Source of the DNA: Burkholderia sp. BCC0322
GTDB lineage: Bacteria; Pseudomonadota; Gammaproteobacteria; Burkholderiales; Burkholderiaceae
DNA: 64,000 nt
Direction: 5' to 3'
NCBI RefSeq assembly: GCF_902833045.1
Contig: NZ_CADFDU010000001.1
Location: forward strand, 761,927-825,926
Under the pieces are notes generated by a model that saw only the letters and a program-made list of their open reading frames with translations, searched no databases and was not told the origin of the DNA. The position numbers were made by a program, and so were the translations under genes. How positions within the stretch are numbered: the first letter of the stretch is position 1; each line of letters starts with the position of its first letter. Below, one piece after another: positions 17,276-26,619 of the stretch.

Positions 17276-19168
17276 ATGCGACTGAAAATCGGCGATCTGG
17301 CGAAGAAGGCAGGACTGAGCGTCCGGACCTTGCATCACTACGATGCAATCGGGCTGCTGTCACCGTCGCAGCGCACCGACGGCGGCGCGCGCCTGTATGG
17401 GCGCGACGACCTCATCCGGCTGCATCGGATCGAGGCGCTGAAGCGGTTCGGGTATTCGCTGCCGGACATCAAGGCCAGCCTCGACGGCCAACTGGCCGGC
17501 TCACCGCTCCAGCTTCTGCAGCGCCAGATCGCGGAGCTCGATGCGCAGGCATCGCGCGCGCAGCGCCTTGGTCGTCACCTGAGATACCTCGTGGACATGA
17601 TCGCCGCCGGCGACGAGACCACGGCGACCGACTGGCTGAACGCTCTGGAGCTGATGAACATGATCCAAAAACACCTTGATGACGACGAACTCGATACGTT
17701 GCTGGCATCCGGGCCGGATACGATCGCGCCGACGGACCCATCGTGGGTCGCGCTGATCGACGAGGTCCGCGTTGCCTGGCAGCAGGCGCTGCCGGCCGAC
17801 AGCGAAGCCGCCCACGCACTGGCATGGCGCTGGATCCGGCTCGTGGTCCGCATGACCCGCAACGACCCGACGCTCGCGACCAAGCTGATGATGATGCAGC
17901 TCGACGAGCCGCGCGCCCCGCAAATCGTCGGCATCACGGCCGGGATGCTGGCATGGATCGACGAAGCGTTCACGCACGCGCGTTGCGCGCTGCTTGCGAA
18001 GTACCTCGATCCGGCTCAGGCCGACGAAGTGCGGCGGCGCCAGTTCGCCGCGATGAAGCATCGGGCGTGGCCGGCACTGGTGGTCGAACTGAGAGCGCAC
18101 ATGGAGGCGGGCGTCGACGCCGGCGCCGCTGCGGTGCAAGCCATCGTGAGGCGCTGGCAGCAGCTGTTTCTCGACAGCTTCTGCGGCAGCGACGCCGCGC
18201 TGGAAGCGCGTGTGCGCGATGCGATGATGCGCGAACCGGATCTGCAACTGGGCATCGGCCTCGACGATGCGCTGCTGGCCTATCTGAACCGGGCGTATAT
18301 CGTCGGCCACGACACGACACCGGTGAACGCCGGGCCCAAGCCGAGCGCGTTGATGGTGGCCACGCAGCGGGCCGCGCACCAGCTGCTCGACCGGCCGCTG
18401 GTGCTCGACGATCCGGTCGCACTGACCGTCCTAGGGCCGGCCGAGGCGCAGGCCTTGCACGACAACCTCGACAAGTTCCGCGAGCCGATGACCGTGGGCA
18501 TGCGCAGCACGGTGGTCGTACGCAGCAGGCTGGCCGACGACGTCTGGGTCGATGCGATCGAACGTGGCATCCGCCAGTATGTGGTGCTCGGCGCGGGGCT
18601 CGATACCAGCGCATACCGGCGACCCGATGCGCCGGGGCGCGTGTTCGAGGTCGACTTGCCGGCGACGCAGGCGTGGAAGCGGGCCCGCTTGCGCGAGGCG
18701 GGCATCGCGGTGCCGGCGTCGCTGCAATTCGTGCCGGTCGATTTCGAGCGTGTCGGTCTCGCGCAAGGGCTGGCGCGCGCCGGTTTCGATGCCGATGCGC
18801 CGGCGCTGTTCAGCTGGCTGGGCGTGACGATGTATCTCGACGAGGCCGCGGTCATCGAGACGCTGCGCTTCATCGCCGGTTGCGCGAAAGGCAGCGCCGT
18901 ACTGCTCGAGTATGTGGTTCCGCTGCCGAGCCTGCCGCCGATCATGCGCATCGCGATGGAGCAGATGGTGGCGCGATTCGCCGAGCGCGGTGAACCGTGG
19001 AAGAGCTTCTTCGAACCCGCCGAGTTGACCAAGCGGTTGGCTGCGCTGGGCTTCAGCCACTGCAACACGTGGACGCCGGACGAGTTGAACCGGCGTTATC
19101 TCGCGAATCGTTCTGACGGGCTGCACATCGGCGCGTCACCGGGGCGTCTGGTTCTGGCCACCGTCTGA
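17276..19168 (+). CDS. MerR regulator fused to a SAM-dependent methyltransferase
   Basis: A 630-aa two-part protein. Residues 1-100 form a MerR DNA-binding domain and coiled coil (MRLKIGDLAKKAGLSVRTLH, YDAIGLLSP). A helical middle (about 110-340) resembles the antibiotic-binding region of TipAL-type regulators. The C-terminal third is a leucine-carboxyl/polyketide-type methyltransferase with the SAM motif VLGAGLDTSAYR (G439-T444), VFEVDLPATQAWK and WLGVTMYLDE. Its own promoter carries a MerR-type dyad, so autoregulation is likely. A catalytic domain on a MerR protein is unusual and may link DNA binding to a metabolite or modification state. The methyl acceptor is unknown. Confidence 0.85.
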   Translation: MRLKIGDLAKKAGLSVRTLHHYDAIGLLSPSQRTDGGARLYGRDDLIRLHRIEALKRFGYSLPDIKASLDGQLAGSPLQLLQRQIAELDAQASRAQRLGRHLRYLVDMIAAGDETTATDWLNALELMNMIQKHLDDDELDTLLASGPDTIAPTDPSWVALIDEVRVAWQQALPADSEAAHALAWRWIRLVVRMTRNDPTLATKLMMMQLDEPRAPQIVGITAGMLAWIDEAFTHARCALLAKYLDPAQADEVRRRQFAAMKHRAWPALVVELRAHMEAGVDAGAAAVQAIVRRWQQLFLDSFCGSDAALEARVRDAMMREPDLQLGIGLDDALLAYLNRAYIVGHDTTPVNAGPKPSALMVATQRAAHQLLDRPLVLDDPVALTVLGPAEAQALHDNLDKFREPMTVGMRSTVVVRSRLADDVWVDAIERGIRQYVVLGAGLDTSAYRRPDAPGRVFEVDLPATQAWKRARLREAGIAVPASLQFVPVDFERVGLAQGLARAGFDADAPALFSWLGVTMYLDEAAVIETLRFIAGCAKGSAVLLEYVVPLPSLPPIMRIAMEQMVARFAERGEPWKSFFEPAELTKRLAALGFSHCNTWTPDELNRRYLANRSDGLHIGASPGRLVLATV

Positions 19169-19274
19169 TGGTGTCGGCCGGCGGGCATTGCGGGCCGCAA
19201 CCGTTCATTCGACAGAAGTGGCCGGATCATCGACAATTCGCGGCTATCAAAACATGAGAGAAGGGGGCGGGTGC

Positions 19275-19955
19275 ATGCGCGGGTTCTGTCGAACGCTTGG
19301 GGTGATTCTGGGCCTTACTGTTGCCGGCGTCACCGGCGTTCAAGCCGCTTCCAGCGAACTTGCCTTCCCGCGTTTCACCCAGGCGGAGGGCCGGCTGGAC
19401 ACCGACGGGCTCCCGCTGTCCGGCGTGAAACTCTGCGTGCTTCCCGACCATGCGCCGTGCTTCGAGATGCCGCCCGCGCCGCTTCCCGATGGCTCGACGA
19501 AGGTGCAATACCAGTTCGGGCTGGATCCGCGATCCGAACGCTTGCCGATTGCGTCGGGCGGCTCCTGGGTGTTCTTCTCGGGAATGTTCTCCGGCGGCGG
19601 CAGCGGGATGCTGGAGCGTGTGGCGGTATTGCGTTATGGCGCGAACGGCAAGATCGAGAACGTGATGCCGAAAGTCACCCAGACCGAGCTGGCCGACCGC
19701 GCGATGTGGACGGTGCCGGACGTGTCGCCCTATCCGCTGTTCGTTCGCGCGGATTATGTGTGGGGCAAGGACGAGAGTCATTTCGGCCCGCACTTTTTCG
19801 TCGTCGACGCGTGGGTATTCGATCCCGCCGCCAGCCTGTACACGAAGCGGTTTTCCTACCGGACGACCAGGCGCTATGACCGCGGCGAGGGCTCGGACCA
19901 TGTGCTGGCTGCCGAGCGTGCGGAAATCATGCGGCGCCTCGCCGCGAGCAAGTAG
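19275..19955 (+). CDS. hypothetical exported protein
   Basis: A 226-aa protein with a signal peptide (MRGFCRTLGVILGLTVAGVT, cleavage after VQA near residue 24). The mature part has two closely spaced cysteines (LCVLPDHAPCFEM) that could form a disulfide, and many aromatic residues (SGGSWVFFSG, HFGPHFFVVDAWVF), suggesting a beta-rich periplasmic domain. The ATG at 19275 follows an AGGGGGCGGG site; an in-frame ATG at 19254 is an alternative. No family recognised. Confidence 0.72.
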   Translation: MRGFCRTLGVILGLTVAGVTGVQAASSELAFPRFTQAEGRLDTDGLPLSGVKLCVLPDHAPCFEMPPAPLPDGSTKVQYQFGLDPRSERLPIASGGSWVFFSGMFSGGGSGMLERVAVLRYGANGKIENVMPKVTQTELADRAMWTVPDVSPYPLFVRADYVWGKDESHFGPHFFVVDAWVFDPAASLYTKRFSYRTTRRYDRGEGSDHVLAAERAEIMRRLAASK

Positions 19956-19962
19956 CCTGCGG

Positions 19963-20006
19963 CCGGTGTGCCCGGTGTGCCCGGTGTGCCCGGTGTGCCC
20001 GGTGTT
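19963..20006. repeat. 9-bp tandem repeat, unit CCGGTGTGC
   Basis: Four perfect copies (19963-19998) and a partial fifth ending CCGGTGTTC, starting 8 bp after the stop codon of the exported-protein gene. The array lies between convergent genes, so it does not affect a reading frame. Copy number could vary by slippage. Confidence 0.9.
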
Positions 20007-20072
20007 CGTCGAGACGCATGACCGTTTTCGGCGGACCCGGCGGGCCGTTCAACGCGGGCGGTGCGTGAACCG

Positions 20073-21044
20073 CTACCGCTGCGCTTCCCCGTAAGTCTCC
20101 CTGCACACCTCGCGCAGCGCCTCGACGAGGAGATCCCGCGCAGGCATGCGCGAATCGGCGGCGCGGGTAAACAGCGCGATGGGCGGAAGCGTCCACACCA
20201 GCGAGTACGGGACGATCGCCACGCCGGCGATCCGCACCAGTTCTTCCGCGATATCGGCGGGCACGATCGAGACGGCCTCGTCGCTCGACGCGATCATTTC
20301 GCCGATCAGCTTGGAGGAATAACTCTCGACGATCGGAACGGGCGGCGCGATGCCGGCGGACAGAAACAGGTCGGTGACCTGTTCCCGCATCGGCGTATGC
20401 GGCGCGCCGAGAATCCAGTCGAGCGCGTGCAGCTTGTGCCAGTCGAGCACGGTGCGGGCCAGTTTCGCCGCAAGACGCCGGCTCGCGATCATGCGCGGCT
20501 GTTGCTGGTACAGCACTTCGAAGGAGACCTGGCCCAGGTCGATCGCCGACGATGCCCGCCCGATCACGATGTCGACGCTGTGATCCCGGAGCTGAAGGAG
20601 CAGCTGATCGCTGGTGCCTTCGTGAATCGTCACGGTCAGGCGCCGCTCCATGCGCGCTTGCAGCCGCTTGAGCGCCGCCGACAGCATGTGCCCGGAAATG
20701 AACGGAATCACGCCGATATGCAGGTGGGCCGCATGCCCGGCGGCGACAGCCTCCATTTCGCGAGCGAGGTGGTCGAGATCCTTGATCATCGCCTTCGCCC
20801 GCTCGAGCACGACCGCGCCGAGCGCGGTGGGCCGCATGCCGCGCGACGAGCGCTCGAACAGCGGCGTGCCGAACATGCTCTCCAGCTCGGACAGCGCATT
20901 CGTCACGGCCGGCTGGCTGCTGGCCATGTGCTCCGCGACGCGCGTCAGCGACCCGTGCTGCTGGATCTGCAGCAACAGCACCAGGTGCCGCATCTTCAAG
21001 CGGGCGCCCAGCCGCCTGACCACGTCGTTTGCATCAAAGGTCAT
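20073..21044 (-). CDS. LysR-family transcriptional regulator
   Basis: A 323-aa LysR regulator with an N-terminal winged helix (residues about 15-75, RHLVLLLQIQQHGSLTRVAE and SSQPAVTNALSELE) and a periplasmic-binding-protein-like effector domain (about 105-310). The N-terminus resembles the GbpR/CbbR-like group, with RVAEHM. It is divergently transcribed from the malic enzyme gene across about 135 bp, which makes that gene the likely target. The effector is unknown. Confidence 0.9.
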   Translation of the reverse strand: MTFDANDVVRRLGARLKMRHLVLLLQIQQHGSLTRVAEHMASSQPAVTNALSELESMFGTPLFERSSRGMRPTALGAVVLERAKAMIKDLDHLAREMEAVAAGHAAHLHIGVIPFISGHMLSAALKRLQARMERRLTVTIHEGTSDQLLLQLRDHSVDIVIGRASSAIDLGQVSFEVLYQQQPRMIASRRLAAKLARTVLDWHKLHALDWILGAPHTPMREQVTDLFLSAGIAPPVPIVESYSSKLIGEMIASSDEAVSIVPADIAEELVRIAGVAIVPYSLVWTLPPIALFTRAADSRMPARDLLVEALREVCRETYGEAQR

Positions 21045-21180
21045 TGACTGGCCACGTAATCATCATGAAAAAGTGATGGACCGATATTAAAACAGAATCA
21101 TCGCCTTATGGCGGATCCCTAGAATCCCGTTCATGGATCGCGCCGGGACTGGCCTGGCGCCCGTGCCCGGACCGAAAAAC

Positions 21181-23481
21181 ATGAAACAGACTGAGACACA
21201 GCAGCAGGCAGCGTTCGACTATCACGAATTTCCGACCCCGGGGAAGGTCTCGGTCGTCGCCAGCAAGCCGCTCGTGACCCAGCGCGATCTCGCGCTGGCC
21301 TATACGCCGGGCGTGGCGGGCGTGTGCGAGGCGATCGCCGCTGATCCGCTGCAGGCGCACCGTTTCACGAGCCGCGGCAATCTGGTGGGCGTGATCACGA
21401 ACGGCACGGCCGTGCTGGGCCTGGGCAACATCGGCCCGCTCGCATCCAAGCCGGTCATGGAAGGCAAGGCCGTCCTGTTCAAGAAGTTCGCGGGGATCGA
21501 CGTCTTCGACATCGAGATCAACGAAACCGATCCGGACAAGCTGGTCGACATCATCGCCGGCCTCGAACCGACGTTCGGCGGCATCAACCTCGAGGACATC
21601 AAGGCGCCCGAGTGCTTCACGGTCGAGCAGAAGCTGCGCGAACGCATGAAGATTCCGGTCTTCCATGACGATCAGCACGGTACCGCCATCACCGTCTCCG
21701 CCGCGTTCATCAACGGGCTGAAGGTCGTCGGGAAGTCGATTTCGGAAGTGAAGGTCGTGACGTCGGGGGCCGGCGCCGCCGCGCTGGCCTGCCTGGACCT
21801 GCTGGTCGACCTCGGGCTGCCGGTTGAAAACGTCTGGGTGACCGACATCGAAGGCGTCGTCTATCGCGGCCGCACCACGCTGATGGACCCGGCCAAGTCG
21901 CGCTTTGCGCAGGAAACCGATGCGCGCAAGCTGGCTGAAGTCATCGGCGGCGCGGACGTGTTCCTGGGCCTGTCGGTCGGCGGCATCCTGACCGCCGACA
22001 TGCTGAAGGCGATGGCGCCGCGCCCGCTGATTCTCGCGCTGGCGAATCCCACTCCGGAAATCTTCCCGGAACTGGCGCATGCGACGCGCGACGACGTCGT
22101 GATCGCGACGGGCCGCTCGGACTACCCGAACCAGGTCAACAACGTCCTCTGCTTCCCGTACATCTTCCGCGGCGCGCTGGACGTGGGCGCGACGACCATC
22201 ACCCGTGAAATGGAGATCGCCGCGGTTCACGCGATCGCGGGGCTGGCCGAGGAAGAGCAGAACGAAGTCGTCGCGGCGGCCTATGGTGCTTACGACGTGG
22301 CGTTCGGCGCGCAATACCTGATTCCGAAGCCGTTCGACCCGCGCCTGATCGTCCGGATCGCGCCGGCCGTGGCCAAGGCGGCGATGGAAGGCGGCGTGGC
22401 GAAGCGCCCGCTGACCGATCTCGACGCGTACGTCGAGCAACTGCAGCAATTCGTCTACCATTCCGGCGCGTTCATGAAGCCGTTGTTCGCGACGGCGCGC
22501 CGGCTGGTGCGCGACGGCGGCAAGGCGCGGATCGTCTTTACCGAAGGCGAGGACGAGCGCGTGCTGCGCGCGGTGCAGGTGATCGTCGACGAGAAGCTGG
22601 CGCGGCCGATCCTGGTCGGGCGCCCGGAGGTGCTGCTGGCGCGCATCGAGCGTTTCGGCCTGCGGATCCGGCTCGGCCAGGATGTCGAGGTGACCAATCC
22701 CGAATATGACGAGCGGTTTCCGCAGTACTGGACGACGTATTGGGAGCTGCGCTGCCGGGACGGCATCTCGAAGGAAATGGCGCGGGTCGAGATGCGGCGC
22801 CGCCTGACGCTGATCGGCGCGATGATGGTGCGGCTCGGCGATGCGGACGGGATGATCTGCGGGACGGTGGGCGAGTATCACAACCACCTGCGGTTCGTCG
22901 ACGAAGTGATCGGGAAGAAGCCGGGGGCGTCGACCTATGCGGCGATGAACATCCTGTTGCTCGACCAGCGGACGGTCGCGCTGGTGGATACGCACGTCAA
23001 CGACAACCCGGACGCGGAGCAGATCGCGGAATTCACGATCGCCGCGGCGCGTCAGATGGAATGGCTGAATCTGACGCCGAAGGCGGCGTTGCTGTCGCGG
23101 TCGAACTTCGGGTCGGGGAGCGCGGCTTCGGGCGTGAAGATGCGCCGGGCGCTGGAGATCGTCCGGGAGCAGGCGCCGGATATCGAGGCGGACGGCGAAA
23201 TGCATGGCGACTGCGCGCTCGACGAGGGCTTGCGGTCGAAGCTGCTGCCGATGTCGCCGCTGAAGGGTGCTGCGAACCTGCTCGTTTGCCCGAACGTGGA
23301 TGCGGGGAACATCGCGTACAACCTGCTCAAGACCGAGGCGGGCAGCAACGTGGCGGTGGGGCCGTTCCTGCTGGGCGTCAACGCGCCGGTGAACATTCTC
23401 ACGTCGAGCTCGACGGTGCGGCGGATCGTGAACATGGCGGCTTTGACGGTGATCGAGGCGAATCGCAACGCGTCCGCGTGA
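21181..23481 (+). CDS. maeB: NADP-dependent malic enzyme with C-terminal phosphotransacetylase-like domain
   Basis: A 766-aa MaeB-type enzyme converting malate to pyruvate and CO2 with reduction of NADP. The N-terminal malic domain shows [32 protein letters not shown] and FHDDQHGTA (metal-binding acids). The nucleotide fold follows at about 160-420 ([17 protein letters not shown]). The C-terminal half (about 430-760) is a phosphate acetyltransferase-like regulatory domain, usually sensing acetyl-CoA. ATG 21181 is the family-like start; the ATG 48 bp upstream gives a tail without family resemblance. The divergent LysR gene is a candidate regulator. Confidence 0.93.
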   Translation: MKQTETQQQAAFDYHEFPTPGKVSVVASKPLVTQRDLALAYTPGVAGVCEAIAADPLQAHRFTSRGNLVGVITNGTAVLGLGNIGPLASKPVMEGKAVLFKKFAGIDVFDIEINETDPDKLVDIIAGLEPTFGGINLEDIKAPECFTVEQKLRERMKIPVFHDDQHGTAITVSAAFINGLKVVGKSISEVKVVTSGAGAAALACLDLLVDLGLPVENVWVTDIEGVVYRGRTTLMDPAKSRFAQETDARKLAEVIGGADVFLGLSVGGILTADMLKAMAPRPLILALANPTPEIFPELAHATRDDVVIATGRSDYPNQVNNVLCFPYIFRGALDVGATTITREMEIAAVHAIAGLAEEEQNEVVAAAYGAYDVAFGAQYLIPKPFDPRLIVRIAPAVAKAAMEGGVAKRPLTDLDAYVEQLQQFVYHSGAFMKPLFATARRLVRDGGKARIVFTEGEDERVLRAVQVIVDEKLARPILVGRPEVLLARIERFGLRIRLGQDVEVTNPEYDERFPQYWTTYWELRCRDGISKEMARVEMRRRLTLIGAMMVRLGDADGMICGTVGEYHNHLRFVDEVIGKKPGASTYAAMNILLLDQRTVALVDTHVNDNPDAEQIAEFTIAAARQMEWLNLTPKAALLSRSNFGSGSAASGVKMRRALEIVREQAPDIEADGEMHGDCALDEGLRSKLLPMSPLKGAANLLVCPNVDAGNIAYNLLKTEAGSNVAVGPFLLGVNAPVNILTSSSTVRRIVNMAALTVIEANRNASA

Positions 23482-23528
23482 ACAGGTAACGGAAGCGGGG
23501 CGGTGGCAACTCCGCAAGGCGCCGCGTA

Positions 23529-23557
23529 GCGGAATCCCGGTGGTGGCGGGGTTCCGC
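23529..23557 (+). terminator. hairpin after the malic enzyme gene
   Basis: GCGGAATCCC (23529-23538) pairs with GGGGTTCCGC (23548-23557), ten base pairs with one G-T wobble. It starts 48 bp after the stop codon. No T-run follows, so it may be a weak or factor-dependent terminator or an mRNA-stabilising stem. Confidence 0.4.
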
Positions 23558-23728
23558 TATCCGGTTGCCCGATGAACGGGTGCCGCTGGTGGTTCGTGGC
23601 GTGGTGCCGCGCATGCATGTCGAGGTCGGTCGAGACCGGCCTCGGACGTCGGCAATCGTTTGCGTGCAGCCAACCGGACATCGGCTTTACCCTGACGCGC
23701 ACCCGCCGCCTCGCCCGCACCCGTTCCC

Positions 23729-23748
23729 TGCACTAATGCTGTAGTGCA
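23729..23748. promoter_or_regulatory. dyad TGCACTA-N6-TAGTGCA
   Basis: A perfect 7-bp inverted repeat with a 6-bp spacer, about 170 bp before the glycoside hydrolase start. Its arms match the half-sites of the dyads at 843-867 and 2554-2576 (TrGTGCA), with one base less spacing. It may bind the same regulator (inference). Confidence 0.4.
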
Positions 23749-23917
23749 TTTAATCAGCATCACGTAACAACTGCCTCGGCGCGACACCCTGTCGCAGCCA
23801 CGTTTGATACCGATCCTAACCATTTTTTTAGGGCTCGCCACTTCCGATATCATCCGATAATTACCTTTTATTTTCGTCTAAAATCGCGCTTCTTCTTACT
23901 TTTGGACGGAAATTGTT

Positions 23918-24886
23918 TTGAAAAGACTGACGAAAAAACTCTCGCGCACGGCCATCGCCGCATGCGTTGCTTATGCCGGGCTCCTGCCTTTATCCCGGCC
24001 TGCCGAAGCCCAGGTCGAACCTCTGAAGAATCCCGTCTACGGTGTGACCCTCGACGACCTGACCAAGCTGGACGCGATCGTCGCGTCGCTGCAGAACCTG
24101 CCGTACAAACCCACCGTGCGTGTCGTGTTCGATCCGGGTACGTCGGCCGCCGACTACTACGCGCCGCTGCTGCGCCTGCATGCAGTCGCCTACGTGATGG
24201 GCGAAGTCTACGATTCTTACTATTTCCCTACGGATCTCGCGACGTATCAGGCACGTACGCAGGAACTGGTGTCGCAGTTGAAGAACACCGTCGACGTCTG
24301 GGAGATTGCGAACGAAATCAACGGCGAATGGCTGCGTAACGATCCGAGCGGCACGAAATCCGTGGTCAACTCGGAAGAGCAGCAGATCGGCCAGATGGTT
24401 GCGGCGGCCAACCAGATCGTCAAATCGAACGGCGGCAAGACGGCCATCACGCTGTACTACAACGACGACAGCAAGGGCAACAACTGCTGGGAGAAGCCGC
24501 AGGATTACTGGAAGACGTGGCCGACCACCTTCCTGTCCTCGACGGTCCGCCAGCAAGCCGACTACGCACTGTTCAGCTACTACCCGTACCAGGATTGCCC
24601 GGGGCTGAATCCGACGTGGAAGAACGATTTCGCGGCGCTGGAAAGCATCTTCCCGAACGCGAAGGTCGGCTTCGGCGAAATCGGTACCTCGGATACCTCC
24701 GCGCCGGCGTCGGTGCAGCAGAGCCTGATCAAGACGTACTACCCGATGGTCAACAGCATGGCCGATCCGCGTTTCATCGGCGGATTCTTCTGGTGGAACT
24801 ACGTCGAGCAAATGGTCCCGTATTCGACGAGCGCGTACTTCCAGCTGCTGCGTCAAACGATCATCACGCTCAAGGCGCCCAACTAA
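23918..24886 (+). CDS. exported glycoside hydrolase-like protein of the EPS locus
   Basis: A 322-aa secreted protein starting at TTG 23918, with GGACGG upstream, and a signal peptide ending near PAEAQ (residue about 32). The mature part looks like a (beta/alpha)8 glycosidase of clan A. The candidate acid/base is E133 (VWEIANEINGEW) and the candidate nucleophile E254 (VGFGEIGTS), 121 residues apart as expected. FFWWNYVEQ near the end fits the last barrel strand. It converges with nfrA and probably trims the polymer made by the NfrB-type synthase (inference). The family number cannot be set by eye. Confidence 0.7.
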   Translation: MKRLTKKLSRTAIAACVAYAGLLPLSRPAEAQVEPLKNPVYGVTLDDLTKLDAIVASLQNLPYKPTVRVVFDPGTSAADYYAPLLRLHAVAYVMGEVYDSYYFPTDLATYQARTQELVSQLKNTVDVWEIANEINGEWLRNDPSGTKSVVNSEEQQIGQMVAAANQIVKSNGGKTAITLYYNDDSKGNNCWEKPQDYWKTWPTTFLSSTVRQQADYALFSYYPYQDCPGLNPTWKNDFAALESIFPNAKVGFGEIGTSDTSAPASVQQSLIKTYYPMVNSMADPRFIGGFFWWNYVEQMVPYSTSAYFQLLRQTIITLKAPN

Positions 24887-24924
24887 GCAGTCGCGTCATT
24901 CGAAAGCAAGCGTCAGCGTCGCAG

Positions 24925-26619
24925 TCAGAACCACAATGTCGCGCGTACCACGAGACCCCGTGCGCGTGCCGCTGACGTCAACCCGAACCGGTATTGCACC
25001 GTGACATCCAGATAGCTTGCCGGCGCGCTATATCGGCCCTCGCGAAACCAGTACCGAAACTGGATGCCGGGCCCGGCGCCGATCGCCGTCTTGTCCGGCT
25101 CTCGATTGTCGTGATCGCCGGCCACCGCGGCGTGCGGGTAGACGGTCAGCCGATCGCTGATCATCGGCAACCGCCAGGTGTGCCCGTAACGCAACTCCGA
25201 ATAAATGATGTATCGACCCGCGCTGATGAAGTAAGCGCCCTCGATGTACGCCTGCCAGCTGCGCCAGCTCGGCTCGGTCACCCTCAGGTCGGTTCCGCCT
25301 TCCGACGAATAACCCAGGCGCATCAGCCAGTCCGTCATCGACAGGCTGCCGACGTGGAACAGCCGCTCGGCGGTCAGCACGACGTTCTGGTCGGGCAGCG
25401 GCTTGTAGCGCGCGCCCACCGAACCCTGCACGGTCGGCATGCCGGTCACGTTGCCCGTCCCGTCATAGGCCGTGCCGTATCCGCGCACGAAGAACTGGAA
25501 GATGCGGCCGTTCTGATAGCCGAACTTCGGCGGCTGCCAATACACTTCGATACCCGGCTGCAACACGCTGATGGTGCCTTGCGGCCCGAACGCGGCCGAC
25601 TGGTACGGCGCGCTCAGCACGAACCCCCAGGTGCGCTGAAGCTGCTCGACTTCGCGCCGATAGCCGAACTTGTGCTGCGCATCGAAGGTGTGTTCGTTTT
25701 CGTCGGCATCGAGGCTGTGCTCGAACAGGTCGATGGACTCCTGGTTCAGCCCGATCCGCTTGGCGGCGTAGCCCGCGTCCGCGTAGTTCATCGCATTGCC
25801 GGCACCGCCGGAAAATCCCGCGTTGAATGCGTCGAGCGCCTCGCGATCCTTGTGGTCGCGCAGGAGGTCGTAGGCTTCCTGCAATTTCTGTTGCGCGGTG
25901 TTGTCCACCGGCGCTTCGGCGGCCTGGTCTTCCTGCCGCGCCTGCGCCGCGATCGACGTGGCCATGTTGCGCTCGCCGTCGTTCGTCGCGTTGCCGGCCG
26001 CCAGGTCGGCCATGCGGATGGCGGTGTCGCGGTCGCCTGCCTGCAGGCTCATCTGCGCGATGCGCAACTGGATCACGGCCGATTTTTCATCGGCCAGCGG
26101 CGCCAGTGCAATGCCGGCTTCATGCGGACGCTTCGCCGCGAGCGCGCTGTCCGACCAGGCGAGACGCAGGTTGCGCTGCTGATCCTTGCTCCATTTCCCG
26201 GTCGCGACGGCGGCCGCGAAATCGCTGCAGGCAACGTCGTAGCGCATCTGGCGCTGCGCCAGGTAGCCATGCTGCGCGCGTACCGCCGCACTTTTCGGAA
26301 AACGAACGATCAGCGATTCGACCATTTCGTCCGCTTCGTCGACTTTTCCTTCCCGTCTGTATACGTCGACGAGCAGTAGCCCGAGCTGTTCGCTGCCGGG
26401 CTGCATCTTGATGGCGCGCGATGCGTACACCTCCGCGAGGGGCAGGTCGCCGGCGTTGATCGCCTTGTAGGCGCTGTCGGCGAGCTTGTAGGCCTTGGGT
26501 GTCAGTTGCTGGGCGGCGGATGCCGGCGCCTGCCAGGCCAGCGACACGGCGATCGCCAGTGCGCTCAGCCGTGCGCAGCGCTTGAGGCCGGCCGCGATCG
26601 GAAGTCTCGAATGCTTCAT
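24925..26619 (-). CDS. nfrA: NfrA-like outer-membrane TPR/beta-barrel protein
   Basis: A 564-aa protein related to the phage N4 adsorption protein A family. It has a signal peptide (ALAIAVSLAWQAPASAAQ), helical TPR-like repeats at about 40-300 (LADSAYKAINAGDLPLAEVY and similar), and a C-terminal part of about 230 residues rich in aromatic beta strands ending VVRATLWF, with the terminal Phe of an outer-membrane barrel. It is shorter than E. coli NfrA. ATG 26619 overlaps the nfrB stop as ATGA, so translation is coupled. NfrA is known to export the polysaccharide made by NfrB in E. coli. Confidence 0.8.
   Translation of the reverse strand: MKHSRLPIAAGLKRCARLSALAIAVSLAWQAPASAAQQLTPKAYKLADSAYKAINAGDLPLAEVYASRAIKMQPGSEQLGLLLVDVYRREGKVDEADEMVESLIVRFPKSAAVRAQHGYLAQRQMRYDVACSDFAAAVATGKWSKDQQRNLRLAWSDSALAAKRPHEAGIALAPLADEKSAVIQLRIAQMSLQAGDRDTAIRMADLAAGNATNDGERNMATSIAAQARQEDQAAEAPVDNTAQQKLQEAYDLLRDHKDREALDAFNAGFSGGAGNAMNYADAGYAAKRIGLNQESIDLFEHSLDADENEHTFDAQHKFGYRREVEQLQRTWGFVLSAPYQSAAFGPQGTISVLQPGIEVYWQPPKFGYQNGRIFQFFVRGYGTAYDGTGNVTGMPTVQGSVGARYKPLPDQNVVLTAERLFHVGSLSMTDWLMRLGYSSEGGTDLRVTEPSWRSWQAYIEGAYFISAGRYIIYSELRYGHTWRLPMISDRLTVYPHAAVAGDHDNREPDKTAIGAGPGIQFRYWFREGRYSAPASYLDVTVQYRFGLTSAARARGLVVRATLWF

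Larger units (their letters stand above)
23482..23917. other. intergenic region, 436 bp
   Basis: No gene seen. The right half, from about 23740, is markedly AT-rich compared with the rest of the window and includes T-runs near 23824 and 23868. This is the promoter region of the glycoside hydrolase gene. It also holds the dyad at 23729-23748. Confidence 0.6.

Noticed and set aside
21106-23517. 803-codon minus-strand frame over malic enzyme
   Set aside because: Composition is Arg/His/Asp-rich mirror of the maeB codons; no domain and no ribosome site.
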